A stretch of DNA of 33,942 nt from Burkholderiales bacterium (GTDB lineage: Bacteria; Pseudomonadota; Gammaproteobacteria; Burkholderiales; Burkholderiaceae_C). The notes below the pieces were generated by a model. The model saw only the letters and a program-made list of their open reading frames with translations, made no database searches and had not been told where the DNA came from. The position numbers were made by a program, and so were the translations under genes. The stretch is taken from contig JACPYV010000063.1 in NCBI GenBank assembly GCA_016195825.1, positions 1 to 33,942 on the forward strand, written 5' to 3'. Position 1 is the first letter of the stretch. Each line of letters starts with the position of its first letter. Below, piece by piece: positions 23,249 through 32,285 of the stretch.

Positions 23249-23769
23249 GGCGCCTGCTGATTCCCGCTGCTGCGGCGATGTTGCTGGCCGGTTGCGGCAG
23301 CGACATCGATGAGCTGCGCCAATGGATGGAGCAGCAGCGCAAGGAGGCCAAGCCTACCGTCACGCCGCTGCTGCCGCCCAAGAAGTTTCTGCCGCAGCCT
23401 TACGAGGCGAACACCGGCGTGGATCCCTTCAGCACGCAGAAGCTCAGCGTCGCGATCAAGCAGGAGGCTGCCCAGCCCAATTCGCTGCTGACGGCGGAGA
23501 TCAACCGCCGCAAGGAGCCGCTGGAGGCCTACCCACTGGACAACATGTCCATGGTGGGTAGCCTGACACGCGACAACCGGCGCTACGCGCTGTTGCGCGT
23601 CGACAGCCTGCTGTATCAAGTCAAGGCCGGGGACTACCTCGGCCAAAACTTCGGCCGCATCACCAAGATCAGCGAGACCGAAATCACGTTGCGAGAAGTC
23701 GTCCAGGACGCTGCGGGCGAGTGGATTGAACGCACCAGTACCCTCCAGCTACAGGAGAAGGGACGATGA
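23245..23769 (+). CDS. pilP: PilP, type IV pilus assembly lipoprotein
   Basis: The 174-residue product has a lipoprotein signal (MRRLLIPAAAAMLLAGC, Cys17), a disordered linker (LLPPKKFLPQPYEANTGVDPFS) and a beta-rich domain with MVGSLTRDNRRYALLRVDSLLYQVKAGDYLGQNFGRI in segments conserved in PilP. It bridges PilN/PilO and the secretin PilQ. The ATG overlaps the pilO stop, and its stop overlaps pilQ. The longer frame upstream in this phase is only a shadow of pilO. Confidence 0.94.
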   Translation: MRRLLIPAAAAMLLAGCGSDIDELRQWMEQQRKEAKPTVTPLLPPKKFLPQPYEANTGVDPFSTQKLSVAIKQEAAQPNSLLTAEINRRKEPLEAYPLDNMSMVGSLTRDNRRYALLRVDSLLYQVKAGDYLGQNFGRITKISETEITLREVVQDAAGEWIERTSTLQLQEKGR

Positions 23770-25955
23770 ACAGGACATTGCAGGAGAGCAAGCCGATGGG
23801 CCGTGGCTGGTTGCTGGGATTCGCACTCGCTTGCCTGGCCACGCCAGCGGCTTGGGCGCAGACGCAGATACGCGCGATCAACACCAGCCAGCAGGCGGGT
23901 GTCGAGGTGGTTCGCATCGAACTGAGCGAGCCACTGGCGGCCATCCCGGCCGGTTTCACGCTTCAGACGCCACCGCGCATCGCCATCGATCTGCCCGGGG
24001 TGGTCAACGCCATCGGACGCAGCGAGGTCGACATCAACCAGGGCAACCTGCGCTCGGCCAAGGTGGCCCAGGCGGGTGACCGTGCCCGCGTGGTGCTGAA
24101 CCTGCGGCAGGCGTCCAACTACACCGCCAAGCTGGAGGGCAATGCCCTCGTGCTGGTGTTGAGTGCGTCGGCGCCGTTGGCGCAGGCGCCGGGCGAGCCG
24201 GTCCACTTCGCGCAAAGCCTGAACGCCGCGCCGCAGTCCTTGCGTGACGTCGACTTCCGCCGCGGCGCCGACGGTGCCGGTCGCATCATCGTCAACCTGC
24301 CCAGCAACCAGGTGGGCGTGGACATCCAGCAGCAGGGCCAGGGGCTCGTCGTCGAGTTCCTGCGCTCCAGTCTGCCGGACAACCTGCGCCGCAAGATCGA
24401 CGTGACGGATTTCGGCACGCCGGTGCAGATGATCACGACGACGCAGACAGGCGACCGCGTGCGCATGGTGGTCGAGCCCAAGGGCAATTGGGAGCACAGC
24501 GCCTACCAGAGCGACAACCAGTTCGTGCTGGAGGTCAGGCCGCAGAAGATCGACCCGAACAAGCTGACCCAAGGGCCGGGCTATTCGGGTGACAAGCTGT
24601 CGCTGAATTTCCAGAACATCGAAGTCCGCGCGCTGCTGCAAGTCATCGCCGACTTCACGAACTTCAACGTCGTGACCAGCGACACCGTGACCGGCAACGT
24701 CACGCTGCGCCTGAAGGATGTGCCCTGGGACCAGGCGCTGGACATCATCATGCAGGCCAAGGGCCTGGGCCTAAAGAAGGCTGGCAACGTGCTGTGGATC
24801 GCGCCCAAGGACGAGTTGGCCGCCAAGGAAAAGCTCGACCTGGAGTCCAAGGCCGCGATTGCCCAACTGGAGCCGGTGCGCACGCAGTCCTTCCAGCTGA
24901 ACTATGTCAAGGCCGAGGAAATTGCCAAGGGACTGACCGGCCAGGCCATCGGTTCTGGCGGTAGCGGCAGCAGTGGCGGCAGTAGCGGCTCTGGCACCGG
25001 CACCGGTACGCGCATCCTGTCGCCGCGCGGCAGTGTCATCTCCGAGTCGCGCACCAACCAGCTCTTCGTGTCGGACATCCCGAGCAAGCTCGAAGAGATC
25101 CAGGCGATGATCACCAAGATCGACATCCCGGTGCGCCAGGTGCTGATCGAGGCCCGCATCGTCGAAGCCAACGACAAGTTCGGCCGCTCGCTGGGCATCA
25201 AGCTGGGCGTCAACGACCTGCGGGGCCAGCAGGGCGGTATCCCGGGCTACGGCGTGGGCGGCGGCAACTACGTGACGGTCGGCGGCAACTACAACGGCGT
25301 GGGCGCTCAGACCAATCAAGGCGTGGCAGCGAACTACAACAACACGCAGTTCGTCAACCTGCCGGCCAATACCTCGTCGGACAGCTTCAGCAACGGCACG
25401 GCGGCGACGGTGGCCCTGTCGCTGTTCAGCGCCACGGCCAACCGCTTCCTGAACCTGGAACTGTCGGCGCTGGAATCCGACGGCAAGGGCAAGGTGGTGT
25501 CCAGCCCGCGCATCATCACGGCCGACCAGGTCAAGGCGATCATCGAACAGGGCGAAGAACTGCCCTATCAGGTCGCGACCGCCAGCGGCGCCACCTCCAT
25601 CGCGTTCCGCAAGGCCAACCTCAAGCTCGAGGTCACGCCACAGATCACGCCGGAGGGCAGCGTCATCCTGAGCGTGGACGTGAACAAGGACAGCCGCGGC
25701 ACGCTGACACCGCAGGGCTACGCGATCAACACCAAGCACGCGCAGACGCAGGTGCTGGTCGAGAACGGTGGCACGGTCGTCATCGGCGGCATCTACAAGC
25801 AGGATGAGGGCGAGACTGTCAACAAGGTGCCGTTGCTGGGCGACGTGCCCTTGCTGGGCAACTTCTTCAAGAACAAGACCCGTACGACATCCAAGACCGA
25901 GCTGCTGATCTTCCTGACGCCCAAGGTCGTCAGTGAGCGGGCCACGGTGCGCTAA
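23766..25955 (+). CDS. pilQ: PilQ, type IV pilus outer-membrane secretin
   Basis: The 729-residue protein has a signal peptide ending ATPAAWA, two AMIN domains (about 35-130 and 150-255) that bind peptidoglycan in homologues, a secretin/TonB short domain (about 280-350, LSLNFQNIEVRALLQVIADFTNFNVV), a NolW-type domain interrupted by a Gly/Ser-rich linker (about 395-412) and a C-terminal secretin domain with VPLLGDVPLLGNFFK and ELLIFLTPKVV. It forms the outer-membrane gate for the pilus. ATG 23766 has AGGAGA 7 bp upstream and overlaps the pilP stop. A Gly/Asn/Tyr-rich stretch (about 490-530) marks a loop in the secretin domain. Confidence 0.96.
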   Translation: MNRTLQESKPMGRGWLLGFALACLATPAAWAQTQIRAINTSQQAGVEVVRIELSEPLAAIPAGFTLQTPPRIAIDLPGVVNAIGRSEVDINQGNLRSAKVAQAGDRARVVLNLRQASNYTAKLEGNALVLVLSASAPLAQAPGEPVHFAQSLNAAPQSLRDVDFRRGADGAGRIIVNLPSNQVGVDIQQQGQGLVVEFLRSSLPDNLRRKIDVTDFGTPVQMITTTQTGDRVRMVVEPKGNWEHSAYQSDNQFVLEVRPQKIDPNKLTQGPGYSGDKLSLNFQNIEVRALLQVIADFTNFNVVTSDTVTGNVTLRLKDVPWDQALDIIMQAKGLGLKKAGNVLWIAPKDELAAKEKLDLESKAAIAQLEPVRTQSFQLNYVKAEEIAKGLTGQAIGSGGSGSSGGSSGSGTGTGTRILSPRGSVISESRTNQLFVSDIPSKLEEIQAMITKIDIPVRQVLIEARIVEANDKFGRSLGIKLGVNDLRGQQGGIPGYGVGGGNYVTVGGNYNGVGAQTNQGVAANYNNTQFVNLPANTSSDSFSNGTAATVALSLFSATANRFLNLELSALESDGKGKVVSSPRIITADQVKAIIEQGEELPYQVATASGATSIAFRKANLKLEVTPQITPEGSVILSVDVNKDSRGTLTPQGYAINTKHAQTQVLVENGGTVVIGGIYKQDEGETVNKVPLLGDVPLLGNFFKNKTRTTSKTELLIFLTPKVVSERATVR

Positions 25956-25984
25956 AGCATTCAGAGATATTCAGGAGTTCGAGC

Positions 25985-28900
25985 ATGTTGCAAACCATCG
26001 TCACGCAGGGCTGGCGTCGCCTGGCCCAGGCTGCGCTGGGCTTGGGAATGGCGGCCTTTCTGTCGGCCTGTGGTGGCGGCGGCGGCAGTGCCGGTGATTC
26101 CGTCTTCCCGGGCGGCGGTACGGGCGGTGGCACGACCACCGGACCCACGGCCGCCGACCTCGTCGTCACGCTGAGCAGTTCCACGCTGCCCACCGACGGC
26201 ACCGGGTCGGCCCTCGTCACCGTGTACGCCGTCGATGCCAAGCGCAACACCATCGCCGACGTACCGGTGGCGATCTCGGTCGACTCCAACGCGCTGATCT
26301 CGACCAGTGCCAGCAAGACCGACGCCACTGGCGTCGTGACCGGCTCGGTCAGGATCGGCTCTGACCAATCCAAGCGCAACATCACCGTGACGGCCGTCAG
26401 CGGCTCCATCACCAAGACCGTGCAGATCGCCGTGGTCACGCCGTCGCCGACCGGCACGACGACCGGTCCGGCGCTGACCATTGCGCTGTCCACCACGCAA
26501 ATCACGCCTGCCGTTGGCGCCACCGTGACGGTGCAGCTGAAGTCGGCCACCGGCGTGGCCTTGTCCGATGTGGTCATCAGCCTCTCGACCGGCCGCGGCA
26601 ACCTGGCCGACCTGTCCGTCACTACGGTGCGAACGGACGGTAGCGGCCAGGCCACGGCGCTGCTCAAGGCCGGCAGCTCGGGCATCACCGGCGCGGACTA
26701 CGTGACGGCGTTCGCCACCATCGGGGCCGTGACGGCCAGCGCGCAGCAGGCGTTCAGCGTCACGGGCGCCTTGCCGACCCTGACCTTGAACCCCGCCTCG
26801 GTCACGCTGCGCCTGTCCCAGGCCGCCCCCGAGATCGCCGCCACCGTGCGCGACGCGGCCGGGTTGCCGGTCGCATTGCAGAACCTGAATTTCTCGTCGA
26901 GCACCTTCAACGTCAGCCCCACGCCGTCCGACGTGGTGACCGACAGCAACGGCATCGCGCGCAGCACGCTGAAGCTGGGCAGCTTTGCCGGTACCACCTC
27001 GACCAGCGATACGGTCCGGGTCAGCGGCACCTACCAGAATCCCAATGGCACGCCCACGCTGCTGAGCGCGAATGTCGTCGTCCAGATCGTCGGCGAGTCG
27101 CCCACGGCGACCATGACGCTGAGCAACTCCAACATCACCGCGGCGGCTTCGGCATCCACGGCCAGCGTGCTGGTGCGTGACGTCGGTGGCAATCCGGTGG
27201 TGGGCCAGCTCGTTCAGTTCAGCTCCCAGTTCGGCTTGGTCAAGTTCGATGCGTCGACCGCCCTGACTGATTCCACGGGCGTTGCCAAGGTCACGGTCAC
27301 ACCCTCGGCGTCGACCTCCAACGGCGCCGATGTCGTCAAGGCCACGGCGACGGTCAGCAACATCACGGCGACCGACAGCAAGCCCGTGCAAGTCGTCAGC
27401 GCGACGTCGCCCGGCACGCCGGTGCTGTTGCTGGCACTGTCCTCTTCGTCCATCAGCTCGGCAGTTCCGGCGACGGTCACTGCGACGCTCACGGACTCAC
27501 GCGGTCAGCCCGTGTCCGGTCAGGTCGTTACCTTCACCGTGGTGCGTGGCCTGGGCAAAACCAACGTCGGTACGGCCTTGACCGATGCCAACGGCAAGGC
27601 CGTTGCGTTGCTGTCGCCTGCCACGTCGGCTTCCGCCGGTGCGGACGAGGTATCGGCTGCCGTGCGCTACGCCGGTGCGGACCTGTCCGCCAGCCAGGGC
27701 TTCCAGGTGCAAGCGACGAACGCGACCATCACCGCATTCACCGGCCCGGCTTCCCTGTCCGCCTACGGTCAGGACACACTGACCATCACGCTGACGGGCG
27801 CCGCTGTGGACTCGCCGGTCAAGCTCAGCGTCTCCTCGTCCTGCGCCGCTTCGGGCAAGGCGACGGTGTCGCCGGCCAGCGTCTCCGCGACCAGCAACAC
27901 CGTGTCGCTGCAATACCGTGACAACGGCTGCGGCGCCATTCAGCCCTCGGACTTGCTGCAGGTCGTCATCGACGGCACGTCCGCGGCCAAGCAGCTGACG
28001 CTGCCCATCTCCGCGCCCGACGCCGTCAGCCTGGCCTTCATCTCCTCCACGCCGGAGCAGATCTTCCTGAAGGGTTCGGGCTTCACGGAATCGTCCATCG
28101 TCACCTTCGAGGTGCGGGACGCTGCCGGCAACCCGCTGCCCAACCGCGTCGTCGAGCTGCGCCTGCAGACCGGCGCCGGTGGTGTGACGATGGAGGGCCG
28201 CAGCGTCGAGTCGGTGGACCCGCCGTCCGCCAACCCCTTCACGCAGACCTCCAACGCCTCGGGCCGCGTCTCAGTGCGCGTCAACTCCGGCACCCAGCCG
28301 ACCCCGGTGCGTATCCACGCCAAGCTGCAGGGCACCAGCATTGCCACGGTGTCCAGCAACCTGAGCGTCGGCATCGGCCTGCCGTCGCAGCTCAACTTCT
28401 CGATGTCCCAGCAGACGATCAACATCGAGGGCTACAACATCGACAACGTGCCCAACACGTACACGCTGATCGTGGCCGACCGCAGCAGCAACCCGGTGCC
28501 GCTGGGCACGACGATTAATTTCGTCGCCGAAGGTGGCCAGATCGAGTCGAGCAAGCAGATCCAGCAGATCGGCGGCATCTCGCAGGCCACGTCCAACTTC
28601 GTGTCGGCCCAGCCCAAACCGGTCGACGGCCGTGTGACCATCGTGGCCTATGCGCTGGGTGAAGAGTCGTTCATCGACAAGAACGGCAACAACATCTACG
28701 ACGCGGGTGAAGAGTTCCAGGACCTGGGCAACATCTTCAAGGACCGCAACTACGACGGCGTCTTCAACAGCACGCTGGACGAGTTCATCGGTGTCAACCT
28801 GCCGGGCAACACCAACAGCGCCTGCGTCGCACCGACCACCGTGGCCATCTTCGGCCTGACGGCCTACACGCCCAGCGTGCCGGGCACCTGCGACGGAAAG

Positions 28901-29440
28901 TGGACGGGTTCGGGCCAGATCTACGTCCGTCGTGCGGTCGAGACGGTGTTGTCGACTTCCAAGGCGCGTCCGCTGTGGCCGCTGGTCGTGCCCAACGGCA
29001 CCGTCCTTGTCAACGGCACGCTGCCGATGCAGACCGGACCCAACGCTTCGCAGGTGACCAGCTACTTCATCGCCGGCGGAGACACGATCTGCCAGGTCGG
29101 CGCGACGGGCAGCTTCAACCTGATCGCCGCTGACGCGAACCCGGGCTTGAAGACCAGCGCCGCGGCTGACCCCAGCCAGGTGGCCAGCTACATCGTGCTG
29201 CCCCGCCTGAATCCGATGCCGGCGGGAACGATCATCTCCGCCACGACGCCGACGACGGGCTTCTCGGTGAATGTGGGTGGTGGCACGCCAGTGCCCAGCA
29301 CTGACCAGGCCACAAACGTCAACGTCAGCTACAACTTCGACACCGCGGTGTCGGGCGTGGTCAACCTGACGTTCACCAGCCCCCGCGGCACCGGCACGTC
29401 CTACTCGTTCCGGGTCAACAAGCAAGCCACTTGCCCCTGA
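25985..29440 (+). CDS. Large surface lipoprotein with tandem bacterial Ig-like (invasin-type) repeats and EF-hand-like loops
   Basis: The 1151-residue product has a lipoprotein signal ending L-S-A-C (Cys29), then a Gly/Thr-rich linker and six Big_1-like units recognised by the recurring (T)D-x-x-G-x-A motif near residues 110, 216, 318, 426, 531 and 755; a different domain with a Cys pair lies at about 580-690. Near residues 898-909 is DKNGNNIYDAGE, fitting the EF-hand loop D-x-N-x-N-x-I-x-D-x-x-E, and a second degenerate loop DRNYDGVFNSTL is at 920-931. Four more Cys follow in the C-terminal third. A GGAG ribosome-binding site sits 9 bp before ATG. It lies 29 bp after pilQ and overlaps aroK, so it is part of the pil operon. 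Surface exposure, adhesion or a pilus-assembly role is inference; no named family member was recognised. Confidence 0.85.
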   Translation: MLQTIVTQGWRRLAQAALGLGMAAFLSACGGGGGSAGDSVFPGGGTGGGTTTGPTAADLVVTLSSSTLPTDGTGSALVTVYAVDAKRNTIADVPVAISVDSNALISTSASKTDATGVVTGSVRIGSDQSKRNITVTAVSGSITKTVQIAVVTPSPTGTTTGPALTIALSTTQITPAVGATVTVQLKSATGVALSDVVISLSTGRGNLADLSVTTVRTDGSGQATALLKAGSSGITGADYVTAFATIGAVTASAQQAFSVTGALPTLTLNPASVTLRLSQAAPEIAATVRDAAGLPVALQNLNFSSSTFNVSPTPSDVVTDSNGIARSTLKLGSFAGTTSTSDTVRVSGTYQNPNGTPTLLSANVVVQIVGESPTATMTLSNSNITAAASASTASVLVRDVGGNPVVGQLVQFSSQFGLVKFDASTALTDSTGVAKVTVTPSASTSNGADVVKATATVSNITATDSKPVQVVSATSPGTPVLLLALSSSSISSAVPATVTATLTDSRGQPVSGQVVTFTVVRGLGKTNVGTALTDANGKAVALLSPATSASAGADEVSAAVRYAGADLSASQGFQVQATNATITAFTGPASLSAYGQDTLTITLTGAAVDSPVKLSVSSSCAASGKATVSPASVSATSNTVSLQYRDNGCGAIQPSDLLQVVIDGTSAAKQLTLPISAPDAVSLAFISSTPEQIFLKGSGFTESSIVTFEVRDAAGNPLPNRVVELRLQTGAGGVTMEGRSVESVDPPSANPFTQTSNASGRVSVRVNSGTQPTPVRIHAKLQGTSIATVSSNLSVGIGLPSQLNFSMSQQTINIEGYNIDNVPNTYTLIVADRSSNPVPLGTTINFVAEGGQIESSKQIQQIGGISQATSNFVSAQPKPVDGRVTIVAYALGEESFIDKNGNNIYDAGEEFQDLGNIFKDRNYDGVFNSTLDEFIGVNLPGNTNSACVAPTTVAIFGLTAYTPSVPGTCDGKWTGSGQIYVRRAVETVLSTSKARPLWPLVVPNGTVLVNGTLPMQTGPNASQVTSYFIAGGDTICQVGATGSFNLIAADANPGLKTSAAADPSQVASYIVLPRLNPMPAGTIISATTPTTGFSVNVGGGTPVPSTDQATNVNVSYNFDTAVSGVVNLTFTSPRGTGTSYSFRVNKQATCP

Positions 29441-29997
29441 AACTTGCCCTCGTCGGCATGCCCGGCGGTGGCAAGTCCACCGTCGGCAGACAACTGGCAC
29501 GCCAGATCGGCGTGCCTTTTGTCGATTCGGACCATGAGATTGAGGCGCGCATCGAGGGCAGCATCAAGCAGTTCTTCGAACGCCATGGCGAGGATGCGTT
29601 CCGGGAGCTCGAAACCGAGGTCCTCGCCGACCTGATCGCGCAGCCGGGCGATTGCGTGGTGGCCACCGGCGGTGGCGCCGTGCTCAGGGAGCGCAACCGG
29701 GAGTTGCTGCAGCAGGGCGCTACGGTGCTCTACCTGCGCTCCACGCCGGAGGACTTGTTCCGCCGCCTGCGCCATGACACGACGCGGCCGCTGCTGCAGG
29801 TGCGCGACCCGCTGGCCAAGCTGCGCGAGCTGCACCAGCAGCGTGACCCGCTCTACCGCCGCTGCGCGCATTACGTGCTGGAGAGCGCGCGGCCGTCGGT
29901 GCATGCGCTAGTGAACATGGCGTTGATGCAGTTGGAGCTGGCCGGGCTGCTCGACCCGACCCGCGTCGCAGCCACGGTCGGCGCCGAGCCGCAGTAG
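29431..29997 (+). CDS. aroK: Shikimate kinase (TTG start, overlapping the lipoprotein gene)
   Basis: The 188-residue enzyme phosphorylates shikimate with ATP in the cytoplasm. Seen are Walker A GMPGGGKST (9-17), DSDHEIEARI for substrate binding, FRELETEVLADL, the GGGAVLR motif and the lid RPLLQVRDPLAKLRELHQQRDPLYR. No ATG is available before the P-loop: TTG 29431 (or CTG 29437) must serve, overlapping the upstream stop by 10 bp. No ribosome-binding site is visible, so translation is probably coupled to the lipoprotein gene. aroB follows after 42 bp. Confidence 0.94.
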   Translation: MPLKLALVGMPGGGKSTVGRQLARQIGVPFVDSDHEIEARIEGSIKQFFERHGEDAFRELETEVLADLIAQPGDCVVATGGGAVLRERNRELLQQGATVLYLRSTPEDLFRRLRHDTTRPLLQVRDPLAKLRELHQQRDPLYRRCAHYVLESARPSVHALVNMALMQLELAGLLDPTRVAATVGAEPQ

Positions 29998-30039
29998 CGG
30001 TAGCGGTGGGCGGCGAGGGCGGCTCTTACACTTCGCCGC

Positions 30040-31134
30040 ATGCTTGCCACCGACACCGTTCGCATCCACCTTCCTGACGACCGCAACTACGAGATCCGCA
30101 TCGGCTCCGGTCTGCTGGACGCGGCGCAGAGCTGGCAGGGTCTGCCCAAGGCAGCTGCAGCCGTCATCGTCAGCAACGACACGGTGGCGCCGCTGTATGC
30201 CCAGCGCCTGCGCGAACACCTGCTGGCGGTCTATGCCCGCGTCGACCTCGTCGTGCTGCCCGACGGCGAACAGCACAAGGGCTGGGACAGCCTCAACCGC
30301 ATCTGTGACCACTTGCTGGGCCAGGCGCTGGACCGCAAGACCGTGCTGTTCGCGCTGGGCGGCGGTGTCATCGGTGACATGACCGGATTTGCGGCCGCGA
30401 TCTACATGCGCGGTGTGCCCTTCGTGCAGGTGCCGACCACGTTGCTGGCCCAGGTCGACTCCTCGGTCGGCGGCAAGACAGCCATCAACCATCCACTGGG
30501 CAAGAACATGCTGGGCGCCTTCTACCAGCCCGAGCGCGTCATTGCCGACCTCGACACGCTGGACAGCCTGCCCGACCGCGAGCTGCGCGCCGGCCTGGCG
30601 GAGGTCATCAAGTACGGCCCCATCGCTGATGCGGGCTTCCTGTGCTGGATCGAAGACAACCTCGACGCCCTGTTGGCCCGCGACAAGACCGTGCTGGCTT
30701 ATGCGGTGCGGCGCAGCTGCGAGATCAAGGCCGACGTCGTCGGGCAGGACGAGCGCGAGCAAGGCCTGCGCGCCATCCTGAACTTCGGCCACACCATCGG
30801 CCACGCCATCGAGGCCGGCCTGGGTTATGGGGAATGGCTGCACGGCGAGGCCGTGGCCTGCGGCATGGTGCTGGCGGCCGACCTGTCGCAGCGCATGGGC
30901 CTGATGCCGGCCGACTTCGTGGCACGCCTGCGCGCCCTGATCGAGCGCGCCGGGCTGCCGGTACAGCCACCGCGGCTGGGCGCCGATCGCTACCTGCAGC
31001 TGATGCGGGTCGACAAGAAGGCCGAGTCCGGCGCCATCCGCTTCGTGCTCATCGAGGCGTTGGGCAAGGCGGGCCTGCATGGGGTGCCGGACGAACGCAT
31101 TGTCCAGACGCTGACGGCCCACGGGGCGGCCTGA
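30040..31134 (+). CDS. aroB: 3-dehydroquinate synthase
   Basis: The 364-residue enzyme makes 3-dehydroquinate from DAHP, step two of the shikimate pathway. Motifs include the NAD-binding [16 protein letters not shown] (about 105), [30 protein letters not shown], the zinc ligands in [11 protein letters not shown] and HGEAVACGM. The length is typical. Its stop overlaps the dgt start as TGATG. The aroK-aroB pair downstream of pilQ is a conserved proteobacterial arrangement. Confidence 0.96.
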   Translation: MLATDTVRIHLPDDRNYEIRIGSGLLDAAQSWQGLPKAAAAVIVSNDTVAPLYAQRLREHLLAVYARVDLVVLPDGEQHKGWDSLNRICDHLLGQALDRKTVLFALGGGVIGDMTGFAAAIYMRGVPFVQVPTTLLAQVDSSVGGKTAINHPLGKNMLGAFYQPERVIADLDTLDSLPDRELRAGLAEVIKYGPIADAGFLCWIEDNLDALLARDKTVLAYAVRRSCEIKADVVGQDEREQGLRAILNFGHTIGHAIEAGLGYGEWLHGEAVACGMVLAADLSQRMGLMPADFVARLRALIERAGLPVQPPRLGADRYLQLMRVDKKAESGAIRFVLIEALGKAGLHGVPDERIVQTLTAHGAA

Positions 31135-32270
31135 TGACGACCGCGCGCCCGGCCTACGCCGCAGACCCGGCGCGCAGCCGAGGCCGCCGTTTGCCAGAAC
31201 CCGCGGCCCCGACGCGCAGCGAGTTCCAGCGGGACCGGGATCGCATCATCCACAGCACGGCCTTCCGTCGGTTGGTCTACAAGACCCAGGTCTTCCTCAA
31301 CCACGAGGGCGACTTGTTCCGGACTCGGCTGACGCATTCCCTCGAAGTGGCGCAGCTGGGGCGTTCCATCGCACGCAGCCTGGGGCTGGACGAGGACCTG
31401 GTTGAAGCCGTTGCGCTGGCCCATGACCTGGGCCATACGCCCTTCGGGCACGCCGGACAGGACGTGCTGGACGAATGCATGCAAGGGCATGGCGGTTTCG
31501 AGCACAACCTGCAGTCGCTGCGCGTGGTCGATCAACTGGAGCAGCGCTACCCGGCGTTCGACGGCCTCAACCTCTGCTTCGAGACGCGCGAGGGCATCCT
31601 CAAGCACTGCTCGCGTCGAAACGCGGAATTGCTGGACGCGGCCGAGCCAGGCGGCATCGCGACGCGCTTTCTGCACGGCGGACAACCCAGCCTCGAAGCC
31701 CAGCTCTGCAATTTGGCGGACGAGGTGGCCTACAACGCGCACGACGTGGACGACGGCGTGCGCTCGGGGCTGATCGAGCTGGAGCAACTGCTGGAGGTGG
31801 ACTTGGTGCGTGAGCACTGGCGCGCAGCGCTCGATGCCCACCCTGGGCTGGCCGGCAAGCGCCTGCTGTTCGAGACGATACGCCGCATGCTGTCGGCGCA
31901 GGTCTACGACATCATCGACGCGACGGGTCAGGCCTTGCGCGACACGGCGCCGGAAGGGCCTGACGCGGTGCGCGGCAGTGCCCAGCCGCTGCTGCGCTTC
32001 AGCGCCGGGATGCGAACCCGCAGCACGGCACTCAAGCGCTTCCTGTTTGCCAACCTGTATCGGCATCCACAGGTCCAATCCACCCGCGCGCGGGCTGAGC
32101 AGGTGCTGCGGGACCTCTTTGCCGCGTATTCGGGTGATGCCGCGCAAATGCCCGCCGACTTCGCCGAGCGCGAGGACCGGGAACGGGCCTGTGCGGATTA
32201 CATCGCCGGCATGACGGACCGGTTCGCGATCCGCGAGCATCAGCGGCTGACGGGGAAGAGCCTCTTCTGA
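31134..32270 (+). CDS. dgt: Deoxyguanosinetriphosphate triphosphohydrolase-like protein (HD domain)
   Basis: The 378-residue protein carries the HD metal site: His68 in RLTHSLEVAQ, His97-Asp98 in ALAHDLGHTPFGHAG, and the later Asp in LADEVAYNAHDVDDG, with RDRDRIIHSTAFRRLVYKTQVF at the N-terminus. Family members hydrolyse dNTPs to deoxynucleosides and triphosphate; substrate range for the dGTPase-like subgroup varies. ATG 31134 overlaps the aroB stop; the frame is open far upstream, but that is an aroB shadow. It ends the pil-aro operon; a transposase element begins 15 bp later and no separate terminator is visible. Confidence 0.93.
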   Translation: MTTARPAYAADPARSRGRRLPEPAAPTRSEFQRDRDRIIHSTAFRRLVYKTQVFLNHEGDLFRTRLTHSLEVAQLGRSIARSLGLDEDLVEAVALAHDLGHTPFGHAGQDVLDECMQGHGGFEHNLQSLRVVDQLEQRYPAFDGLNLCFETREGILKHCSRRNAELLDAAEPGGIATRFLHGGQPSLEAQLCNLADEVAYNAHDVDDGVRSGLIELEQLLEVDLVREHWRAALDAHPGLAGKRLLFETIRRMLSAQVYDIIDATGQALRDTAPEGPDAVRGSAQPLLRFSAGMRTRSTALKRFLFANLYRHPQVQSTRARAEQVLRDLFAAYSGDAAQMPADFAEREDRERACADYIAGMTDRFAIREHQRLTGKSLF

Positions 32271-32285
32271 CGCGCCTACACTTCT

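Noticed and set aside
25961-27391. Long minus-strand frames opposite the Ig-like lipoprotein (also 28271-29500)
   Set aside because: Arg/Gly/Asp-rich translations without domains, mirror images of the codon bias of the plus-strand gene, which has a lipobox, a ribosome-binding site and repeats.
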